A DNA stretch of 64,000 nucleotides from Lycorma delicatula (Eukaryota; Arthropoda; Insecta; Hemiptera; Fulgoridae), in NCBI RefSeq assembly GCF_047948215.1, contig NC_134455.1:156160575-156224574 (forward strand). Direction: 5' to 3'. Shown here one piece after another: positions 10,860-20,346 of the stretch. The notes below the pieces were generated by a model. It was not told the origin of the DNA. It saw only the letters and a list, made by a program, of their open reading frames with translations, and ran no database searches. Within the stretch, counting starts at the first letter, position 1; each line of letters starts with the position of its first letter. Position numbers and translations under genes: made by a program.

Positions 10860-13460
10860 TTGAAGTTACGTCTATTTTGTTTGGATTCGTATAAATATAG
10901 AAAAGAAACGAAAAAGGATAGTAAATGTAGAACATTTAAAGAGCAATAGGGATATCAATATTTCACGATCGAGTCAAGTAATAAGGCACTGTGTACAATT
11001 TGAAATAAAACAATATCATTCCTCAAAGAGTACAATATAAAACGTCATGAGACTAAACAGTCTCCGAATTACTCCAAATTTACAGGAAGCCTACGATTAG
11101 AAAAATATGAATCTTTGAAACGCGGAGTGAAATTTCAGCAATTGTTGTTTAAGAAAGTAAATGCAGAACAAGAGGCAGCAACTCGTGCTAGTTTATTGTG
11201 GCTCATCCAATAGCGAAATATCGGAAACCATTTACTGACGGCAAATAAATTAAGGATTGCATGATTGCAGCAGCAGAAGAAATACGTCCAGAAAAAGCTA
11301 ATTTACTTAAAAACATCAGTTTGCCAGCAAACACTGTGGATCGAAGAGTAAATGTAATTGCAGAAAATATATTAATTCGATTGTCTGACAAAAATCGACA
11401 CTTAGAGAGGTTTTCTCTGGCAACATGATGAGTCAACAAATGTTTCAGATACTGATCAGGGTGTATTTTCGGCAAGTTACAGATGTTGCGCACGCCGATG
11501 TAAGACGCCATGAAGATTTGCGAAGGCCCAAGTGGATCAGTTTGCACGCACATGGGCGTAGTGACTAATTCAATCGGTCGTTCAATGCAATTAAGTGATT
11601 AGCAGGAATTGTAAACAAAACAGATATTGAGTCGAAATAAATATGTATTTATATATGTATTTGTATACACGGATTTCTGAATACGGATATTTTAAACTGT
11701 GATTCATAAAACTTTATTTATACTGCAGCGTATATATATATATATATATATTTTTTTTTTTTTGTGAAAATTGTGTATCAAGACTCGAGATATTATTTAT
11801 GTAAGTATTATTTTTTATGAGTAAAATTATATTCTTTAATGACAGAAAATAGCACACATCAGATAAATTCTTGATTTTGCATAAATAATTTTAAATTTAC
11901 CAAAAACAAAATTTTTGATAAAATACACCATTATAAAATAAATCTATTTGTATCATATTTTTCATATCATAAGCCGATAATAACCCTGGTGCCTATCGTC
12001 ATCCGAAGAATTAATGAAACTAAACTAATCGAAATATATTCGATGAACTTCGTTTTATATGACAATGAATAATTCAAACTGTACTACTTTTAAACTGTTA
12101 AAATAAATATTATTTAAGTATTATTTATTCAACTTTTATTTATGTTATTTAATGTTGTCTATCGATCGTTTGACTCGGTTCAGATTTGTTTGAATGCGTA
12201 AAAAAATTCTTTTCTTATTCACGCCAAAGAAGTATAACTTCTTAAGTGCGTACATAAATACACACGAGCTTTTTTTTTATTCCAGGAATAGGTAAAGATT
12301 ATGAAGTGTATGAAGAGCTTCTTAACGTTCATAGCATTCACGGCACGATCATTGGAGAAGATATTTTTAAAGGAGTTGAAAATGTTCAGAAAACCAATCG
12401 TCTGTGAAAAAACTGTAAAAAAAAAAGTTTATCCCTACTGATGGTGGCAAAAACATGTGTGGAAAAAATAAAGGTATCGTTGCTCTCATATCAAAGACCG
12501 TAGAAAATGACGGTGCGGTTCAAAACCATTAATCGGACATTGGATCATTCATCAACAGTCTTTGTGCGGAAAATACTTGGATATATCAGAAATTTTAAAG
12601 CCAGTCACGTCAGCTTTAAATTATATCAGATCACAAGCGTTAAATCATACTCATTTCCCCGAATTTATTGAAGAAAATGACTTACTATACTTCAGTGAGC
12701 TGGCTTAGCTGCGGAAAAGTTCTAACGTGATTTTTTGAGTTCCGAGCAACAATCGAAAAAAGGAATCGTCCTCTGGCTGAGTTAAAAAACAATGAGTGGT
12801 TATAAAAATTATCATTTATACAAATTTAACTAAACGTATGAATGACCTTAATTTAAAATTACAAGAAGAAAACCAGCTTCTGCCTGATTTATACACTCAT
12901 ATTAAGTCCTTTCGATAATTTTTTTTTTAATCGAAAAAAAGGAAGTGTTTCACCGCATTTTAATGCATACCAAACACTCAGTCAGCAAACTGAGGGTCCA
13001 TTTCTGGTAGATTTCATAATTTATGTGCTTTAAAAATAAATTCTGAGTCTCGTTTTTCAGATTTTGATGCGATTGTAAACGATATCAAGATTTTTCAAAA
13101 TATTTTGAACGCCGATATAGATACTGTTACCCCAGAACTTCAAATGGAAATGATTGATTTGCAGTGCAGCGATATTTAAAAAAAAAAATATTTAAATATT
13201 TTTATCATTGCTGGAATTTTATAAGAGTCTTCCAGTCACACAGTTTGATCTGTTGCATAAATTTGTTCGTGGCTTTTTTCCGTTTTCGGCACTACTTATC
13301 TGTGTGAATAAACATTCTCAAAAATAAAATATATAAAAAATATTTACAGATCCAAATAATTGATGAGCATTTGAAGTCGCTACTGATAATTTCACTAGTA
13401 AACTTGATCCACAACTGCAAACAATTGTCAGTGGAAAGTTACAGTTACAAAAATCTCATT
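10860..13460 (+). pseudogene. hAT transposase pseudogene (ZBED5/GTF2IRD2-like)
   Basis: Coding remnants in order: a BED-finger region near 10905-11070 (KCRTFKEQ, then ALCTI and KRHE, with the second Cys of the CxxC replaced by a TGA at 11001-11003); FQQLLFKKVNAEQEAATRAS at about 11130-11190; KPFTDG and MIAAAEEIRPEKANLLKNIS at about 11215-11320; HDESTNVSD near 11425; then, after an 825-bp gap, YEVYEELLNVHSIHGT from about 12297, FKGVEN, TDGGKNMCGKNKGI, GHWIIHQQSLCGK and LKPVTSALNYIRS to about 12630; and a weak tail near 13355 (DEHLKSL, KLDPQLQTIVSGKL). The motif order fits ZBED5-type hAT transposases. Many stops and frameshifts are present. Confidence 0.85.
11459..12284. other. Insertion or intron-like gap inside the hAT transposase
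   Basis: The transposase homology stops after DTDQ (ending about 11458) and resumes at GIGKDYEVYEELL (from about 12285), although these segments lie only a few residues apart in the family. The intervening ~825 bp are AT-rich with a TA/T microsatellite (11731-11762). The edges read CAG/GGTGTA and TTCCAG/GAA, so an intron is formally possible, but a nested insertion into a dead copy is equally plausible. No terminal repeats were found. Confidence 0.5.
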
Positions 13461-13739
13461 AATCATAATTGTAATGTGAATTACCTATTACGTCACTTAT
13501 TGTGAGTTTTTAGGATGAATCTCAAATCATTAATTACAATTAAAATGGTAAATTTCAGTATGTACGTCGGTTATTGTGTTTCTGAATACGTCCTTATATA
13601 AAATCATCTGATTATTATTTTTTGTATGATTTAGTTAAATTGTAAATTCTACAATGTAATCAAAATAAACTATGGCGGGCCGGATTGGTGGTGCTCGGAA
13701 GCCGGTGTTGACCACCGAGCCGTAGTTTGGAGACCCCTG

Positions 13740-13747
13740 ATTTAGAA
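13740..13747. repeat. hAT 8-bp target-site duplication, right
   Basis: Exact copy of ATTTAGAA from 10585-10592, following the right terminal repeat. Confidence 0.9.
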
Positions 13748-15243
13748 CATCATGTAGTCAAATATTGACTCTGACTACCAAACTTGAAACAAAATTCCAT
13801 GTTTTCAATCCGGTTTGGAAGTATTTGTATGTTTATTTACCCCAATAAGAATGAATTTAAAAAAAATTCTATCATCCGCATGTTGGAATTTGAGATACTG
13901 TTTTTCGTTGAAATAATATAGTGAAATAAATGCAAAATAATAATAATTAGTTTATTATACAACAGATACCCGATTCGAGCGATTACATGACCCGTGCTAT
14001 TAGAAGACTATATCCTAGAGTTAATACAGTACAGTACGAAATCGATATCGACTTAGAAATTTGAGTTGTTTGATTGGCATTGTATCTTTTTGAAATATAC
14101 TGTATAACCACCGACAAGAAGAAAATACTGTATATTAATTGGTTGTTGACCGAATGAAGGAAAATCGTACTTCAACTCAATCTTTTGACATTTCGCCTAT
14201 CTGTACGGCAATTACGGCTAAAATGGGTTTTCTGATTTTTCTGAAATTTTGAACTACGGTTCACTACTTTTAGGCCAAATCACATATGTCTTAACGATTT
14301 TTCGTAAAATGTTCTGTTTTCACTTCACTATTAACCCCTGACTCACTACTGTAGTTCATATCACAGCGATTACGTGTAATATTCACTCTTTCACGTTTAC
14401 TACATATTTTAGCCAAACGATTGTCACTTAATTATTCTCCTACTATACACAGTACAGTATTTTTCTTTATTAATTCTTAATCTTAAAGTCAATAAAGTTA
14501 TTTCTAATAATATATCGTCAGTCTGCAAGTAAAACTACAGATTATAAAATAATAAATGTTGATACAACACATATTTTTTCTTTTACCGTTGAGTTTCAAG
14601 ATAATAGATGATATGCCTAACAACAAAAGCGAGTGTTTCGTATAAAGGTATACATAAAAAAAAGTTGTTGAGTCATACTTGTGACAATAAATAATAGATA
14701 TAAGTATAAAATAAAATAAAATAACAAGTAGTTTTTAATCGCAAGTAATCCATAGTGATACATCATGAACTAATGAAAAAATGTTTAATGCATTGAAGGG
14801 CAAAAAAAAAACAAATTTTGAAGATATCTTGGTGCTGAAAAATATTAAAACTACTACAAAGAAAGTCTTCTCTATTAAACAATGTGCTGACGCATAAATT
14901 CATTTTACGAATAAAAAAAAACTTTTTTAAAAGTCATTAGATCTAATTATTAAAATAATAAATTAAAAAACCAGTATATAAATCCTTTAGCTAAATAATT
15001 TAATTATAACACAAAAATAAGCCTTTTTATTAATGGATTACACAGTGCGGTGATGTTTTTTCTCCATATTTTAAACTTTAAATCTCAAATCAGTTGATTT
15101 TTTTAAAATCAACTGATTCGTTTTTTTTTGGCTTACATTACCTCTGACAAAAATCAAGCACAGTAAAAAAATCTCTAAAAATTTGAGTAAGAATTAAAAT
15201 CTCAGCTCATATCAAACTGTGAGTAGTCCCCACCTCTCATGAC
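13748..15243. other. AT-rich, no gene recognised
   Basis: AT-rich sequence without a supported reading frame or element end. Confidence 0.5.
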
Positions 15244-15306
15244 AATCACTACAAATTGTTAACTAAGCCTGATATTTTTACACTTTTTAGCATGCCAACC
15301 CGATGA
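15244..15306. repeat. Left arm of a perfect 63-bp inverted repeat
   Basis: Begins AATCACTACAAATTG and ends CAACCCGATGA. It is the exact reverse complement of 15463-15525, 156 bp away. Perfect identity over 63 bp implies a recent event or active homogenisation. Confidence 0.95.
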
Positions 15307-15410
15307 AATCCAACCAGTATTTTTTAGCCTTAAAAGTGAAAAGTTCACCTATTTACTAAAGGTACTCGCTGCAAAGAATTATTACTCTCCGCAAAGCAAC
15401 TCCAGCTCTT

Positions 15411-15462
15411 ATCAAACCATTTTGCAGTTATTAGTTCAACGTATGATTTATTGATTAAAGTG
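15411..15462 (+). repeat. ~52-bp direct repeat, copy 1
   Basis: A stretch starting ATCAAACCATTTTGCAG recurs at 16482-16534 with only a few differences (TTAGTTCAACG versus TTAGCTCAACG; TTGATTAAAG versus TTCATTAAAG). The pair encloses the LINE fragment and the right arm of the 63-bp inverted repeat, as a long target-site duplication would. Confidence 0.85.
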
Positions 15463-15525
15463 TCATCGGGTTGGCATGCTAAAAAGTGTAAAAATATCAG
15501 GCTTAGTTAACAATTTGTAGTGATT
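15463..15525. repeat. Right arm of a perfect 63-bp inverted repeat
   Basis: Exact reverse complement of 15244-15306. It directly follows the first direct-repeat copy, so it may be the 3' extremity of the minus-strand LINE insertion that fills 15463-16481, of which the left arm would be a second, inverted copy. Confidence 0.95.
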
Positions 15526-15839
15526 TTTTTCTGGTCAGCTGACCGACAACCCTCTTGATTATGGTGTTGAAGGAACATGAACAAAATCCCATATAAAGAA
15601 AATAGTGTTATGGTAATGATGAATTTCGAAATAATTTTGAAATTATGTTTTTTTTTTAAATTACTTCCGCTGAATATATTATACATAAAATTTCCCTTCA
15701 AAAAACTAATATAAGTTTTTTGAAAATGTAAAGAAGTGAATGAATGAATATGTCAACCAGTTATTCAATGTAAAAAAGGAATTTAAAAATGTAATCCAAT
15801 TTCCATGATTAACGGAGGAGAAATTACAACTTTTATGGT

Positions 15840-16475
15840 TCAATTATAGCCGTCGGTAGTGTTGGCCGTGACATCACTACTGCAAGATTGACATTTTTTA
15901 TTGGATGCGTTAAAGACTATCAGTGCTTGTGTAGATAGACGACGGTTCCGCTGTCAAACCTCACCTCCGGTCCATCGGTCCCACGACGCCGTTCTTCATA
16001 ACCAGAATCTTTGCAAGTTTTCACGAATTCTACATGATAATCAGGGTCTTCTACGGAAGGTTCATTCTTCTGGCCTCCTCGTCCTTATTTCTGATGACGT
16101 CAGTAACATAAGCTAAGATCGTGTTATAATTTCGTTCTGAAGATAACATTTTAGTAATGATGGTATCAACACCAAACTGTCCGACCAAAAGGGTAACTGT
16201 TCTACACTCGGCTGACCACCTCGAGTATTCAAACACAGATGGCGGTATCCACCATCATCTACGTTCTCGTAATTAACACAGATGTTATGAATTGCTCTGT
16301 GTCCACGGTGAAGGTAATCTCTAAATGGTCCGTGGCCGGTCAGGAATCCGACAAACTAAAACGTTAGCTTCCCGAACCTCCACCCCTATTACGGTCGAAA
16401 ATCCTAAATTAAACTGAACGTCCAGCGATCAGTATCGGCACCTTCCCATCTCGTTTGCCACTCACTTAACATTTC
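15840..16475 (-). pseudogene. R1/Jockey-group LINE C-terminal fragment, decayed
   Basis: On the minus strand from 16475 the sequence reads EWQTRWEGADTDRWTFSLI, a DFRP stretch, then FVGFLTGHGPFRDYLHRG. The WQxRW...WT..LI and LTGHGPFRDYL motifs are typical of the segment between RT and the C-terminal knuckle in R1-like LINEs. A degenerate knuckle follows (DDGGY, then HLCL), and a frameshift near 16200-16230 moves the reading into SRWSAECRTVTLLVGQFGVD, ending at a stop at 16051. Stops interrupt the upstream part. The 3' non-coding part probably extends to 15463. This is a different family from the LINE at 2276-3170. Confidence 0.8.
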
Positions 16476-16481
16476 TCTAGT

Positions 16482-16534
16482 AATCAAACCATTTTGCAGT
16501 TATTAGCTCAACGTATGATTTATTCATTAAAGTG
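16482..16534 (+). repeat. ~52-bp direct repeat, copy 2
   Basis: Nearly identical to 15411-15462. It starts directly after the upstream (5'-truncated) end of the LINE fragment. Confidence 0.85.
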
Positions 16535-19500
16535 AATTACTTCCTTACAACGACCGTCACTTCAGCTTTTATTTTATTTTTAGCTCTCTTTTTGGGTGTG
16601 TTTCTAGAATCTTAGGGACTTTTATCCATATTCTATAGGAAAGACTAAAAACAAACTGTGTAACAAACAAATTTCTGTAAGCCTTACGTTGTGTAATATT
16701 GATTACCGTAAAACCACTGTCTTTAATATATAAGAGAAATATTTGTATATCATGGCGGGATGCATCCCTATCGATCTGAAGACTTTCACTCACAACTGAA
16801 TTTACTACTGATAAACTGATAGGTACGAAATAGTACTTGCTAAGGACTTGGCAAGAAAGGTGGTACAACGGTCTAGTAAGTAACTATACACATAGTCTTA
16901 CTCCCGAGAATTTTTAAGAAATCATCTAAAAGTTGGATAACTATTGACCATTTGTTAACAGGCCATGAAAAATTCAATCGTTGGTCAAAAGAAGTTGAGA
17001 AATATTAACGATAATTCACCTAAGTTATTTAGAGGTATTCAGGAAACTATTTTGGCTTGATCTGAGCTGGAGAATTTGCGTTCAAATAAGAGGCAATGTT
17101 CAATAGTAGATAAACATTCAAAATTTGGCATAATTTTACGGATAAAATTTAGAAGTGGTAGACAATATTTCGGGTACAAAGTTTAACTCTTAACCGTTGG
17201 TTTGGCGATTTACTGTTTAAAATTCATAAATATTTAAAATAATAGTAATACAATACAACGCATTCAATATATATATTTTTTTTTTTATTTCACAATCGGT
17301 TTTCAAATAATAATTCACCCGTTTGTAAATTATTCCTGTCGAATTAGGAGAAACTATTCGGAAATTGTAGCAGTTAACAAAAGGATATATAATATATTAA
17401 TAGCATGTACTCATTACAATATCTGAAAATGTAAATCAGTCGGTAAAAAATTTATTTAAATCGATAAGAAACAACAGAAATTTTATTTCATTTTCTCGTA
17501 AATTTGTATCGACATTGACATTCCTTGTGTCGCTTTGCAAATGGAGTTTTTTTAATATGTAAACAATATTAATTTTGTAATACAACCGCTCGAGGAATGT
17601 GCGGGAAATTAATAATTTTACATGTCCGTAGTTATATTTCATTCATACAAACATATATATTTGGAATTTAGTATTTATTTTTAAACATCCGAAGCGATAG
17701 CGGAACGAGTTATATAATTTATTCCAAGTTGACGGTCAGCGGAGATTGTTTCTAGATTAGGAAAGGGGGAGTGGGGTTATTTATCCGATAGGAGAGACAC
17801 ATGTGAAAGTAATGGCACTCGCTGTAAGCAAGACACTATGCCAACTATTTAATCAGAACGAGACAAAACATGTGTTCTCTCCGAGCTATCTCTGGAATCC
17901 TCATGTTTCCACCCGCATACGCTTCTCGCTTTTGATCTATGTAAACACAGGCTTCTTGGAATAATGCAGCAGCGATTCTCAAAGTTAACAATCTTAACTT
18001 CAATCGGTAATACACGAACATACAATACATACATATTCATCGACTAATCGATTCCACAGACCGTAAAACAAACAAAATATCAAATAAGTAAATTTCCTAT
18101 ATTACAACCGCAAATAAATCGTATCACGTAAACAATTTAATCATAAAAAAAGGAAATATTAAAAGAAAAGGGAAGCAGCTAAACTAAAAACAAACAAAAA
18201 AAGGATAATTCTTTTTATTTATTAAGACTTTTAAAAGAAAAATAGCAATACTGCAAGCGACAAAATAAATTTTATTTAATTAATTTTCTCTTGAAATGGA
18301 AAACTATGTAGTTTTAAAGTGAACTACCAGGATAGACAAAAAGTATGCATATGTTCAGCTAACTCAAGAACGATCTGACGACCGTTGCCGTCTGATATTT
18401 TCGTATCATAAAAATACTAATAAATATTGGTTTTGATAGTAGACATAGTTCTCGATCAATTCTAGAACAATACGCCAAGAAACCGAATCGACATTTATGC
18501 AAACCTACCGAAATTAAAGTAACTTGCTATAACTGATGCAACTTTCAACACCTGATAATGTTACTAATTGTAAATCTACCGATATTTTTAACTGTTTTAT
18601 GTCAATAAAAATACTTACTGAACAGAATAAACTGCTTACTGAATAAATTTCATAATTGTAAGTACGATCCAGTGGCAATATTTACCTTATAATCTAAGAT
18701 TTTGTTACATATTAAAAAAAAAACCATGAAATTGATTAAAACCAAGATAGTTAAATTAATAAAAAATCGCATCGCAGAAAGGTTAAAATATAATAGCTGG
18801 TCACATTATCAACAATCAACACGATTATCAAAAGATCTGTGCTCGGAAATGATGGAAAACGTCTTTGATGAAAATTGAAGAAAAGAAATCTGAGGTTACC
18901 ATTTTTTTTTTTTTTTGTAACCTCTTTGCAGGGTAAAAAATTGTCTTCTTCAGAAAAGGATGATGGAATAAAACCGTTACTAGCGAATGAAGCGTTAATA
19001 ATATTGTTGATGAGCTACGCAACAATTGCGCACAGCAACTCTGCACAAATCGTGTTTTGATCGTAAACTAATTTAAACAGTTATCCTAGTCCTATCGTTC
19101 AAGTAATATGCAAATATAATATTCCAATATACATTTAAACTACCATATGCAAATTAAAAAAGATTTTACGATTAGAAACTAAACGTAATCCTTGGAATAC
19201 GTACTCCTTAAGCAAGCTCCGTAAGCCTGCTATGGATCGACGGCAAGACCTAATAAACTGTTTGGTAGATTTTAGAGCGACGTTAGACTGTATGTTCATA
19301 GGTGATGAACGAAGACAACGCCTTGTTGCTTGTTGAATAACGGTTTAATGAATTGTCGTCTTGACAGTTAATGAAATGAATTGTAACAACGTATGACTTG
19401 ACATATAAAAATCAAAAATATAAAATTAAATAAAACATTAAAGCTAACGTTCATCCGAACAAAGAATGGAGTCCATCCGGACTAAGAGTATGACGTGACC

Positions 19501-19612
19501 GCCTTGGATCAGATTCGAGAGCCGAATACTAGTAACTACGAGTAACACTGATTGTCCATCCGGACGAAATGAAAAATGCGACCGCACTGCGCGGGATTCT
19601 AGCGTAGAATGC
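16535..19612. other. AT-rich, no gene recognised
   Basis: Mostly AT-rich. The best coding-like stretch is on the minus strand at 17845-18030, with a locally higher GC content and a sequence including AAALFQEACVYIDQKREAY; I recognise no family and cannot place exon borders. Otherwise only short T/A runs (for example 18903-18916). Confidence 0.45.
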
Positions 19613-19852
19613 TTTCTTTCTTTCTTTTTCCTGTTTAGCCTCCGGTAACTACCGTTTAGATAATACTTCGGAGGATGAATGAGGATGATAAGTATGAGTG
19701 TGAATGAAGTGTAGTCTTGTACATTCTCAGTTCGACCATACCTGAGATGTGTGGTTAATTGAAACCCAACAACCAAAGAACACCGGTATCTACGATCTAG
19801 TATTCAAGTCCGTGTAAAAATAGCTGGCCTTACTAGGACTTGAACGCTGGAA
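19613..19852 (-). mobile_element. SINE-A copy 2, lacking its tRNA-like head
   Basis: It starts at the tail (CTGTTTAGCCTCCGG on the plus strand, from 19631, after a TTTC-rich run) and follows the family through the body to the B-box region (GGACTTGAACGCTGG, ending at 19850). The A-box head present in copies at 6.1 and 43.3 kb is absent, so this is a 5'-truncated insertion with no obvious target duplication. Confidence 0.85.
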
Positions 19853-19902
19853 ACGATATGAATGAACTTGATATGGAAACCGATGAATGATAAGGAGAAA
19901 AG

Positions 19903-19932
19903 GGGCGCAAGAGGTGTCAACCTCCTGCGCCC
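19903..19932. other. Strong GC hairpin, 13-bp stem with 4-nt loop
   Basis: GGGCGCAAGAGGT (19903-19915) pairs with ACCTCCTGCGCCC (19920-19932) with one mismatch around the loop GTCA. It is conspicuous in AT-rich DNA and lies 50 bp from the truncated end of SINE-A copy 2. It would be stable in RNA; function unknown. Confidence 0.7.
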
Positions 19933-20086
19933 AATATCAAAATCATTGAAGAAGGCCAATAATCAAAGACGGATATACAGCACGGAGATTCGTTGAATGT
20001 TTGAGTTTCAATTTTTTTTTACACTGAACCTACTAAATATTTATTACGTTGTTAAGATTATAACAATTCATTTTACCATCAAAAAA

Positions 20087-20180
20087 TCTTGACCTTTCAT
20101 CCGGAGGTCACGGATTCGAATTCCGGTCACACATGGCAATTTTCAGCGCTACAAAATTTCCATTCTCATACGACCGAATG
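20087..20180 (+). mobile_element. SINE-B relic, tRNA-like segment, copy 1
   Basis: ACCTTTCATCCGGAGGT (anticodon-arm-like) followed by CACGGATTCGAATTCCGGTC (T-arm/B-box-like, with TTCGAAT) and CACATGGCAATTTTCAGCG. The same arrangement, TTTCATCCG plus GATTCGAATCC, occurs on the minus strand at 47.1 kb. The 5' half of a tRNA cannot be folded here, so it is a SINE or tRNA-pseudogene relic rather than a gene. Confidence 0.55.
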
Positions 20181-20284
20181 ATTTTTATTTCTCGCAAAGT
20201 AATTTATAAAATTTGAAGTTACATTCAAAAAATATATTTACTTTTTAATATTTTTTGTTAACACTGCTCTTAAGGTTAGTCGAC

Positions 20285-20346
20285 TTATAGATAGAACACA
20301 AAGCGTTATAGATAGAACACATAGCTAACAGATAGAACACAAAGCG
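20285..20346 (+). repeat. Three-unit tandem repeat of about 21 bp
   Basis: Three consecutive units of the form TTATAGATAGAACACAAAGCG occur at 20285-20305, 20306-20325 and 20326-20346, with a few substitutions. It is a minisatellite seed; no gene is nearby. Confidence 0.85.

Larger units (their letters stand above)
10593..13739 (+). mobile_element. hAT element of the ZBED/GTF2IRD2-like transposase type, decayed
   Basis: A 3,147-bp element with 15-bp terminal inverted repeats: CAGGGATCTCCAAAC at 10593 and, inverted, CAGGGGTCTCCAAAC at 13725-13739 (one mismatch). The TIR sequence and the exact 8-bp duplication ATTTAGAA show a hAT-superfamily insertion. The interior carries recognisable but broken transposase sequence in the plus direction. 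The element is intact at both ends but cannot make transposase; it could still be moved by enzyme supplied from elsewhere if the TIRs still function. Confidence 0.9.

Noticed and set aside
11203..11553. Minus-strand 116-codon open stretch
   Set aside because: It is the complement of hAT transposase sequence read on the plus strand.
20285..20346. CRISPR-like spaced repeats
   Set aside because: The units are directly tandem without spacers and the context is eukaryotic.
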